A DNA stretch of 64,000 nt from Luteolibacter ambystomatis (GTDB lineage: Bacteria > Verrucomicrobiota > Verrucomicrobiia > Verrucomicrobiales > Akkermansiaceae), in the NCBI RefSeq assembly GCF_018137965.1, contig NZ_CP073100.1, positions 1,426,001 to 1,490,000 of the forward strand, written 5' to 3'. A model generated the notes under the pieces. The model ran no database searches and had not been told where the DNA came from. It was given only the letters and a program-made list of their open reading frames with translations. Made by a program: the position numbers and the translations under genes. Positions 10,244 to 19,300 of this stretch are shown here, piece by piece. The stretch's first letter is position 1. Each line of letters starts with the position of its first letter.

Positions 10244-11338
10244 ATGAATACCGAAAGATCGAACGGAAAGGCACTGGCCGCCGTTTTCAAAGGTCATGGG
10301 CTCCCGCTGGAGCTCCTGGAGTTTCCTGTTCCCAAGCCCGGCCCGGGGGAAATCCTGGTGGATATCAGTTGCGGCACCATCTGCGGCAGCGACGTGCATA
10401 CCTGGCACGGCCGCCGCAACGAACCGACTCCCTGCGTGCTCGGACATGAGATCGTGGGCCGCATCGTTTCATTCGGGAAAGGCGCTCCGCGCACCGATCT
10501 GCGTGGTGAGGCATTGCGTGAAGGAGACCGGGTGACTTGGACGCTCGCTGCATCCTGTGGCGAGTGCTTTTTCTGTCGCAAGGGTCTGCCGCAGAAATGC
10601 GAGCATCTCTTCAAGTACGGTCACACGGCGATCGCGCCGGGTCGCGAATTCAGCGGTGGTTTTGCCGAATGCTGCATCCTCACCGCTGGCACCGGCGTGC
10701 TGCGTTTGCCGGATGAACTGGCCGACACGCTGGCCGCGCCTGCAAATTGTGCGGTTGCCACCGTGGCCGCGGCTTTCCGTCTGGCGGGATTGGTCGAGGA
10801 CTCCGTGGTGGTGGTGATTGGCTGTGGCGTGCTGGGCCTCAACGCGTGCTCGATGGCGGCTGCCGCGGGTGCTTCGCAGGTGATCGGGTGTGATTTGTTT
10901 CCCGCACGTGAAGTGGCGGCGAAGGGATTTGGCGCGACCTTGTTCGCCACGCCTTCCGGGGTCCGTGATCTTGCGCGCGAGGTCACCAACGGCCGCGGTG
11001 CCGACTTCGTTTTCGAGTTCTCCGGTGCGAATCAAGCCGTGGCGACCGCGATCTCCACGCTGCGCACAGGCGGCACCGCTGTCATCGCGGGTACGACCAT
11101 GCCGGATACACCGGTGGCACTCGATCCGAATGATCTGGTGCGCCGCATGCTCACTTTGAAAGGTCTGCACAACTACGCGCCATCCGATCTGGTGACGGCG
11201 GTGGACTTCCTCGCCGCGCAGGGCAAGCGCTTCGCCTACGAATCCTTCGCAGGAGGCAACTTCAGGCTGGAGGACATCAACGAGGCCTTCGCGAAGGCTT
11301 CGGACAGTGCCGGGCTGCGGGTGGCTGTTTGTCCGTAG
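10244..11338 (+). CDS. zinc-dependent alcohol dehydrogenase, phosphonate-catabolism-associated (HpnZ-like) type
   Basis: This 364-residue medium-chain dehydrogenase keeps the catalytic zinc site (CGTICGSDVHTWHG with Cys, and LGHEIVG with His-Glu) and the structural zinc cysteines (CGECFFCRKGLPQKC). The nucleotide-binding turn is VIGCGVLGLNA. The combination GLPQKCEHLFKYGH, GGFAECC and PANCAVATVAAA resembles the subfamily named for its proximity to phosphonate catabolism genes (TIGR03366), a name based on gene neighbourhood rather than chemistry. It probably oxidises an alcohol with NAD(P)+ in the cytoplasm. It starts 4 nt after the MFS gene. No C-P bond-cleaving enzyme is seen nearby, so the phosphonate link stays a hypothesis. 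Confidence 0.82.
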   Translation: MNTERSNGKALAAVFKGHGLPLELLEFPVPKPGPGEILVDISCGTICGSDVHTWHGRRNEPTPCVLGHEIVGRIVSFGKGAPRTDLRGEALREGDRVTWTLAASCGECFFCRKGLPQKCEHLFKYGHTAIAPGREFSGGFAECCILTAGTGVLRLPDELADTLAAPANCAVATVAAAFRLAGLVEDSVVVVIGCGVLGLNACSMAAAAGASQVIGCDLFPAREVAAKGFGATLFATPSGVRDLAREVTNGRGADFVFEFSGANQAVATAISTLRTGGTAVIAGTTMPDTPVALDPNDLVRRMLTLKGLHNYAPSDLVTAVDFLAAQGKRFAYESFAGGNFRLEDINEAFAKASDSAGLRVAVCP

Positions 11339-11355
11339 CCCGATGATCGGGCCGG

Positions 11356-11877
11356 TTACTTCCCGGCCTTGAAATCGCGCACCCATCCGGCGAGCAGCGC
11401 GTCATCCTCATGTGCGGCCCACACGTGGCGGAGGAAATCGGCGGGTGGGATGTTGCCGTGGTCGCGGAGGAACTTCCGGTCGCCGCCGCAGCCGAACATG
11501 ATGTCCGGATCGAGTTCGCCACGCAGTTTGGCACGGGCCTTGGCGAGAATGCGCGGGAGGTAAGGCATGCCCTCGAGCACGTCGCCGAAGGTGGGAAGCT
11601 CGTCGCGGGTGAGCACTTCATTGCTGGTGACGTGCTCCTGCATCACGATGAAGTAATCGCGGCGCACGGCTGCGACGAGCAGGGCGGTTGAGGCGCTGGG
11701 TTCGCCTTCATCACAGAAGTCTTCCACGAAATCGAAGAACTCGCGCGTCTTGTAGCCGATGCTGGCCAGAAAGGCGACATCTCCGCCATCGAAGTAGGTC
11801 GTGAAATCGGTATTGCCGCCCTTGTAAAGGGCGGTGCAGCGGTCGAAAAGCTCCAGGAAACGGTCGTTCCAAGTCAT
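11356..11877 (-). CDS. DUF5069 family protein (first of three in the window)
   Basis: The 173-residue cytoplasmic protein ends in a DUF5069-like core: YLPRILAKARAKLRGEL, then FGCGGDRKFLRDHG and a C-terminal HEDDALLAGWVRDF that parallels the usual (D/E)xxLxWC segment. The N-terminal ~90 residues (WNDRFLELFDRCTALYKGG onward) are extra compared with the two other DUF5069 proteins here. Function of the family is unknown. It converges with the alcohol dehydrogenase gene (17 nt apart) and lies downstream of the aldo/keto reductase, from which a strong hairpin separates it. The start at 11877 removes a non-conserved leader. Confidence 0.75.
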   Translation of the reverse strand: MTWNDRFLELFDRCTALYKGGNTDFTTYFDGGDVAFLASIGYKTREFFDFVEDFCDEGEPSASTALLVAAVRRDYFIVMQEHVTSNEVLTRDELPTFGDVLEGMPYLPRILAKARAKLRGELDPDIMFGCGGDRKFLRDHGNIPPADFLRHVWAAHEDDALLAGWVRDFKAGK

Positions 11878-11937
11878 GCGCGGAAGGATGGTGGCGGGGC
11901 TGCAAAGTGCAAGCCTTGGTCCGGGCATTTCTGGAAA

Positions 11938-11966
11938 CGAATCCGCCCTGCGGAAGGGCGGATTCG
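11938..11966 (-). terminator. hairpin terminator after the aldo/keto reductase gene
   Basis: A perfect 12-bp stem (11938-11949 with 11955-11966, CGAATCCGCCCT and its complement) and a 5-nt loop lie 14 nt past the reductase stop. On the minus strand it is followed by a short TTTCC run rather than a long T tract. Confidence 0.75.
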
Positions 11967-11979
11967 TTGAAAGGAGGCA

Positions 11980-12990
11980 TCAACCTTCCGCTTCCTTCTT
12001 CGTTTCGCCGGGGGCGACGGCGTCGATGGCGGCGAGGATCTCGCTGTCGAGTGGCGGAGCCTCCAGGCAGGCCAGCGTGTCATCGAGCTGCTGCACCGTG
12101 CGTGCGCCGATGATGGCGGAGGTGACCGCCGGATCACGCAGCACCCACTGCATCGCGAGGTGGTGCAGCGGCATGCCGGCGGCCGCGGCCAGATCTCCGA
12201 GCGCGCGGATCTTGTCCTGCTGTGCCTCGACCTGTTCCGGACGGAGGAAACCTTCCTGACGCGCGGCCCGCGAACCTTCCGGAATGCCATCGAGATACTT
12301 TGGTGTGAGCATGCCCTGCGCGAGCGGGCTGAAGACCACGCAACCGATGCCTTCATCGAGCAACCAGTCGAGGATACCCTCGGTATCCGGCCAGCGGTTG
12401 AGGATCGAATACGGCGGCTGGTACACGAGGCAGCGGATACCCATGTCCTTGAGGATCTTCACCGCCTTCTTGAGGCGCTTCAGCGGATACTTGGAGAGGC
12501 CCGCATAGAGCGCCTTGCCGGAGTTCACGGCGGTGGCGAGCGCGGACATGGTCTCTTCCAAACGCGTCTCCGGATCGGGGCGATGCGAATAGAAGATATC
12601 CACGTAGTCGACGCGCAGGCGCTTGAGCGATTGATCGAGCGAGGAGAGCAGGTGCTTGCGAGAGCCAAAGTCTCCATACGGACCATCCCACATCAGGTGG
12701 CCTGCTTTCGTGGAGATCACGAGTTCATCGCGATGGCAGACGAAGTCCTCGATCAGGATGCGTCCGACGTTTTCTTCCGCGGAGCCCGCGGGTGGTCCGT
12801 AGTTGTTCGCGAGATCGAAGTGGGTGATGCCGCGGTCGAACGCGCGGTGCATGATCCGCCGTGCTTCCTGAAGGTCGTCCACGTGCCCGAAATTGTGCCA
12901 GAAGCCGAGCGAGACCGCCGGGAACATCAGGCCGGAATCCCCGCAGCGCCGGTAGGGCATGCGGCCATCATATCGATTCGGGTCGAACAT
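11980..12990 (-). CDS. aldo/keto reductase (YghZ / L-glyceraldehyde-3-phosphate reductase-like)
   Basis: The 336-residue protein is an NADPH-dependent (alpha/beta)8 reductase. The catalytic tetrad is visible: Asp in FDLANNYG with Tyr, Lys in VISTKAGHLMW, and His in DIFYSHRPD. YRRCGDSGLMFPAVSLGFWHNFG, NNYGPPAGSAEENVG and QPPYSILNRWPD closely resemble E. coli YghZ, which reduces L-glyceraldehyde 3-phosphate and methylglyoxal. Related voltage-gated potassium channel beta subunits share the fold, but the length and NNYGPPxGSAEExxG loop favour the reductase. The start at 12990 begins MFDPNRYDGRMPYRRCG. It is followed by a strong terminator. Confidence 0.88.
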   Translation of the reverse strand: MFDPNRYDGRMPYRRCGDSGLMFPAVSLGFWHNFGHVDDLQEARRIMHRAFDRGITHFDLANNYGPPAGSAEENVGRILIEDFVCHRDELVISTKAGHLMWDGPYGDFGSRKHLLSSLDQSLKRLRVDYVDIFYSHRPDPETRLEETMSALATAVNSGKALYAGLSKYPLKRLKKAVKILKDMGIRCLVYQPPYSILNRWPDTEGILDWLLDEGIGCVVFSPLAQGMLTPKYLDGIPEGSRAARQEGFLRPEQVEAQQDKIRALGDLAAAAGMPLHHLAMQWVLRDPAVTSAIIGARTVQQLDDTLACLEAPPLDSEILAAIDAVAPGETKKEAEG

Positions 12991-13343
12991 GGCCGGAGGG
13001 TGGGGGAATAGGCCCGTGCTGCCAAGTTCCAAGCACCTGCCCGTGGCGCATTGTCACACGTCAGTCGATGAACCTGGCGCATATCGTGAGGTCTTGCGAC
13101 GGCGGTTGGCGCATCCATGCAGGATACCATGCGGGACCGCCCATCCCTTGCAACTGTTAGTGCCACAAGGCATAGCGCGATCGGGGTAAACGCAGGTTCA
13201 TTTCGGATAATGAATGACGCTCATTGAAAACAAAATTCACCCCGTGTCGCATTCATACACGGCTCGGGCCGTTCGATACAAGCGGGTTGTGGAGACTGAC
13301 CCTATTCTCGGAACAGCATCAAAACCCCGTCGACCCCCTCCAC
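12991..13343. other. 353-nt intergenic region between divergent genes
   Basis: No credible gene is visible. The stretch separates the start of the aldo/keto reductase (minus) from the start of the first giant repeat protein (plus) and must carry both promoters. From about 13140 to 13260 it is less GC-rich (for example TTGAAAACAAAATTCAC near 13224), which suits a promoter for the plus-strand gene, but I cannot assign a convincing -35/-10 pair. Confidence 0.5.
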
Positions 13344-16300
13344 ATGAAACAAACCTTCGCCTTTCTGGTGTTCCTCACCGGTGCCTGCTCTTCCAACCTG
13401 ATGGCGGCCACCGCCACTTGGACCGGTGCCTACACCGGAGTGAATTGGAATGCCGACAACGGCACTTCCTCGAACTGGACCGGCGGTGCCGGACTCTTCG
13501 GCAAACCGGCTGCCAATGACGCGCTGATTTTCTCCGGGACGACCGGCCTTGCGAACAACAACGACCTCGCCGCCGGTACGATCTTCACCTCCACGACCTT
13601 CGATGCCACGGCGGGCGCGTTCGTCATCGGTGGCAACTCCATTGTCCTCGGCGGTGATGTCACCAACAACTCGACGAATGCCCAGACCATCAATCTCCCG
13701 CTGACCTACACGGCGGTCCGCACCTTCAATGCCGCCAGCGGAGACATCACCTTGGGCGGGGTTCTCTCCGGTGGCGCGGCTTCCGGCATCACAAAGACCG
13801 GAGCCAACAAGCTGACCCTCGCCGGATCGGGCACGATCGGCAACGCAGGCGCGCCTTTCCCTCTCAACCTCCGTAACGGCACCCTGCGCCTGAATGGCGG
13901 TGCCTACACGATCACCGGTGAGGCCGCGATCGGTGACGCATCCGCCGGCAACGGAGCCGCCGGCAACAACGTGAACCTCACCATCGACCAGGGTTCGCTG
14001 GCGGTGAGCTCCTGGTTTTCCATCGCGCGCGGCAATGGCGTGGGTGCCGTCTCCTCCGACGTGGTCCTGAACAACGCCGCATCGATCACCACCGCCAACC
14101 TGGGTGGTGGCTACAATGCCGCCAGCGCCTTGAACCTGCCCAAAGGCAGCCTGACCCTGAACAATACCTCCACGTTCACGGTTTCCAACAACGGTGTGAA
14201 CTTCAACTTCGGTGAGTCGGCCGGATCGAATCTGAGTGTGACTCTCAACGGCAGCTCGACCTTCACTCACAACGCCGGCACCGCCACCCGCTCCCGCTTC
14301 GGTATGACAGGCAAGGCGTCCTTCAAGGTCGCCAGCCCGACAGCCACCGCCAATTTCCATGCCGTCCAGCTCGGAACAGCGGGTGGCTCGGGCGCTCTGA
14401 TCAACAAGGGGAATCTCAACCTCGCCGCTGCGGCCAACATCGGCACGGACATCCTCGCCGTCGGCCAGAGCGCGAACGGCTACGGCTACTTCTGCAATGA
14501 CAACGGTGCCGCGACCAACCCGACCGTGACGGCTCAGGAAGTCGGCTTCGGCGGTGTTGCGAGCAGTGGCACCGGCACCGGGGTGGTGGACATCAAGAGC
14601 GGCACGTTCATCACGAACAGCTGGTTCGCCATGAACCGCAACCAAACGGCGAATTCTTCCAGTGATGCCCAGCTCAATATCACCGGCGGCACCCTCAAGC
14701 TCGCGAACAGCGCGACCAACAACTTCGTGAACTGGGCGGGCGGCACCGGCACGCAGACCGGCGTCATCAATGTCACCGGTTCCGGTGTGCTCGGTTCGAA
14801 CGGCACAAGCACCGACCTTAGCCTCCAGAGCGCGGATTCCGCCAACAGCATCGGTATCGTGAGCATCGCATCCGGCGGCACGGTTCAGGTGAACTCGCTG
14901 AACGCGGAGAAGTACTTCGTGGCTGATGGCGTGAATGTCACGGCCGGCAGTTCCTACGTGAACTTCAACAATGGCACGCTGAGATCGAACGCTGCCTCCA
15001 CCAAGCTCCTCGCAGCCACTCTCACTGGCGTTTACATCCATTCCGGCGGCGCGACCTTCGATACCAACGGCGTGAACTCCACCACCGCGAAGGGTTTGCA
15101 GGCACCGACCGGAAACGGCATCACTTCGATTGCCGTTGCCACCGCGGGTTCCGGCTACATCGGACGTCCGAATGTCAAGATCACCGGCGGCGGTGGTGTG
15201 GGTGCGACCGCCATGGCCACCTACGATGAGGCCACCGGCACGATCACCGGCATCACCATCACCAGCCCCGGAAGCGGTTACACCAGCACGCCCACCGTTA
15301 CTCTGGTGGGTGGCGGTGCCGCCACTGCGGCCACCGTGGGCACGGTCAGCACGGGTGCTGTGACCAGCGGCGGTATTTCCAAGATCGGCACCGGCATCTT
15401 GTCGCTTGGTGGCACCAGCACCTACACGGGGGCCACCTCGGTGACGGGCGGCACGCTTGATATTGCCGGGACGATCGGCTCCGGCGGCGGCACGGCCATC
15501 ACCAGCTCCACCGGACTCACCGAGGCGGCTACCGGCGTGATCGCTGGTGCTTCCAGTGTTTCGATCACTGGCGGGACATCCACACTCGGCGGCGTCAATA
15601 CCTACACCGGCAGTACCAGCGTCGCGGCCGCAAGCAGCCTCGCACTGACCGGCACGCTTGGTTCGGGCACCGGCACGGCTGTCAGCACGGCTGGCACCTT
15701 CACCGAGTCCGCGGCGGGCGTGATCGCGGGGTCCTCCTCGCTTTCCGTGTCCGGTGGCTCCGCCTCCCTGGCGGGTGCCAACACCTACACCGGATCCACC
15801 AGCGTCACCGGGGGTACGCTGACTCTCACCGGCACCGGCAATATCAACAGCACCTCCGGGCTCACCGTCAACGGAAGCGGTGCGAAGCTGGTGCAGACCA
15901 GCAGCACGACCCTCTCCTCTCCGGTCAATCTGGGCACCGGAACGGTCGACGGAACCGGTCTGGTTGACACCATCAATGTGGGCCATGCCACCGGTGGTGT
16001 GGTTGCCAACGGCAATGGCAGCTTCTCCCCCCTTTCGGTCAACAATCTGACCTTCAATGGCACGGGTGCGATGAATGTGGCGATCAACTCCGCATCGCCG
16101 GGACTTGTCGTGGGAGCCCTCACGACGAACGCCGCCGGTCCGGTGACCCTCAATGTCAGCAATCCGATCTGGAGCAACGGCCAGACCTATGACGTGGTGT
16201 CCTACACCTCCCTTGGTGGAGCGGGTTATTCCGCATTCACCCTTGGCACGGTTTCCGGTCTTGGCGCGCGTCAGACCGCGAATATCCAGAACAGCGGCGC

Positions 16301-19300
16301 AAGCCTGCAGGTGGTGATCACCGGTGACAACCCCACCTGGACAGGTGCCTTGAGCAATGAATGGAGCACCGCGGTCCTCGCATCGCCGAAGAACTGGAAA
16401 TCCGTCAATCTCGGAACCTCCACCGACTTCCTCGCCAATGATGCGGTCATTTTCGGGGACGCCGCGACCGGCTCCACCTCGGTGAATATTGCCGGTGGAA
16501 ATGTCGTTCCCAGCAGCACGACCTTCAACAATACCAACTTCGCCTACACCATTGGCAGCACCGGCGGCTTCGGCATCGCCGGAACCGGCATCCTCATCAA
16601 AAGCGGGATCAACCAGCTCACGCTGAACTCCGCCAACACCTACTCCGGTGGCACCCAGTTCAATGACGGCCAGCTCAACATCAACAATGCCTCCGCCATC
16701 GGCACCGGCCCGTTGACCTTGACCGGCAGCTATCTGGACAACACCAGCGGCAGCCCGGTCACGCTTTCCACCAACAACGCCCAGGCGTGGAACAGCAACG
16801 CCCTCAACTTCATCGGATCGAATTCGCTGAACCTGGGCACCGGCAATGTGACCATGAGCGTTTCCCCGGTGATCACGACGGACGGCTCCGCCACTCTGAC
16901 CGTCGGCGGCTCGATCAGCGGTGCCTTCGGGATCAGCAAGACCGGCGCGGGCACTCTGGCGCTGGGTGGTGCGGCCAGCACCTTTACCGGTGGTGTCACC
17001 TTCAGCTCGGGCACGCTCGCCATCAATGGTGCGGCGGCCCTCGGCACGGGTGCTTTCAATATCGATGGTGGTGCCGTGCTGGACAACACCAGCGCCGGAG
17101 CGGTGACGCTCACCACGACCAATAACGGCACTTGGAACAACGACATCACCTTCACCGGCACGCAGAGCCTGAATCTCGGCGCGGGTGCCATCACGCTCGG
17201 TGGCACCGGTGACCGCACGTTCAACGTGGTGGCGAACGCTTTCACGGTGGGCTCCTTCACCAGCACCCAGGGCCTCGTCAAGACCGGCGCGGGCACGCTC
17301 GGCCTGGGTGCAGCCGGCATCACCAATCTCGGCGGCACGCTGACCGTACAAGCTGGCAAGATTCAGACCGGTATCAACGATCTGAAAGCCACCGGTCTTG
17401 CCGGCAGTGGCACCATCGAGAACGGCAGTGGCGTGGTGCGCTGGCTGTATATTACAAATCCCGTGGACAATACCTTCACGGGTGTTCTTCAGGATGGTGC
17501 TGGTGTCGGCAAGCTGGGACTCCTGAAAGCGGGAGCCGGCAAACTGACGCTCACCGGCAATAGCTCAATGGGAGATCAGGTTACCGTCAACGGTGGTTTG
17601 TTGAACGTCACGGGAAGCCTTTCACTTTCCAAAACGGTTGTTCCCACCGCTCTTGCCGCAGGCGGTGGCATCCGGGTGGGAACAGGGGCCACCCTGGGGT
17701 CCGCAGGAGAGGTTTGGCTTTCCAACGTCGAGAATACTTACGGCTCTCTCAATATCGATGGAGGCACGGTCAATGTCGGCAGCTGGCTTGCCTTCGGACG
17801 CGGTGGTGGCAATGGGTTGCTTACCCACAATGGTGGCACGCTCAACATCTCCACCAACAACCTCACGCTGGGCTCGTTCGGCGGTGCTGCCACTGGAACG
17901 ATCGATACTCTCCACGGGGTTGCGACTTTCCGGGGAAGCAGCGTGACCGATCTCTCCGCGACCGCGGCCAATCAAGGCAACATTTACGTCGGTGAGAACA
18001 CCACGGGCGTGATGACGATGATGGAGTCCGCATCGGTGACCGCTCATGGTCCGAATGGCGTGATCATCGCCAAGCAGAATACCACGAATTCCGCAGGCGT
18101 GTTCAATCTGCTCGGAGGAGTTCTCACCACCACTTCGATCACTGGCGGCACCGGCACCAGCACCGCGAACTTCAATGGTGGCACGGTGAAAGCATTCGCT
18201 GATTCGGCGACCTTCATTGCCACCTTGGGCAATGCATTCGTCCGCTCCGGTGGCCTCACGGTTGATCTCAATGGCAAGACCTTGACCGCTCCCCAAGCCC
18301 TGTTGGCACCTCCGGGATCGGGTATCTCCGCGTCCGGTCTGGTGGTCAGCGGTTCGGGTTATTTCGAAGCCCCGATTGTCCAAATCACTGGCGGAGACGG
18401 CATCGGCGCGACGGCCATCGCCTCGATCGATTCGAGCGGCAATCTGACCGGCATCACCGTCACCAATCCGGGCCGCAACTACACCGTGCCACCGACCTTC
18501 ACCCTCATCGGTGGTGGTGGCACCGGCTCGGTGACCGGCACTCCGGCCCTGGTGGCGAACACCAGTGGTGCGGTGACGGTGAAGGGGGCGGGCTCGCTTA
18601 CCCTGGGTGGCGCAAACAGCTATACCGGTCTGACCAGCGTGGGTGACAGCGCCACCACCAATATCAGCACACTGGGCATCACCAACGATTCCGGCCTGGG
18701 CTCCACCGATGCGGGAACCATCGTGCATGGCGTGGCTCCGGGAGCTGGCACCATCGGCACCAGCCTCCTGCTCGGTACGGTCACCATCCCGGCTGGAGAA
18801 GGCATCACGCTGGATACAGGTGCGGCGGGCCAGCGCTCATCGATCCGCGTGGCCGGCACCGCCGATTCCGCGGTGATCAACGGCAACATCACCCTTGCCG
18901 GCAGCGGCCGCGCCCAGCTCTATTCCGAAGGCACCGGTGCCAGCAGCCTGGTGATCAACGGCAACATCAGCGGCACCGTCGGGGATTCCTTCGCCGTGCG
19001 CGGTGGCGCGGCCGCCACCGCCACCGGCACCATCAACGGCACGGTCAGCATTGGCACCGTGCCATTCCAGAAGACGGACGCCAGTGTCTGGACGATCAAC
19101 TCCACCGGCAACAGCTGGGGTGCGACCACGATCTCCGTGGGTACGCTGAAGCTGGGTGTGAACGATGCCCTGCCGACCACCACCGGCATCACCATCGGTC
19201 AGAACGGCCAGAGCGCGATCTTCGATCTGAACGGAAAGAACCAGACCATCACCGGTCTGGCGGGTGTCGCCGGCTCCACCGCGATCTCCGTGACCAGCGC

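Noticed and set aside
13302..17351. A 1349-codon open frame on the minus strand inside the first giant repeat gene
   Set aside because: It is antisense to a clear beta-repeat protein. The lack of stops follows from repeated Gly/Thr/Ala/Ser codons, and the translation is Arg/Gly/Glu-rich low complexity without domains or signal peptide.
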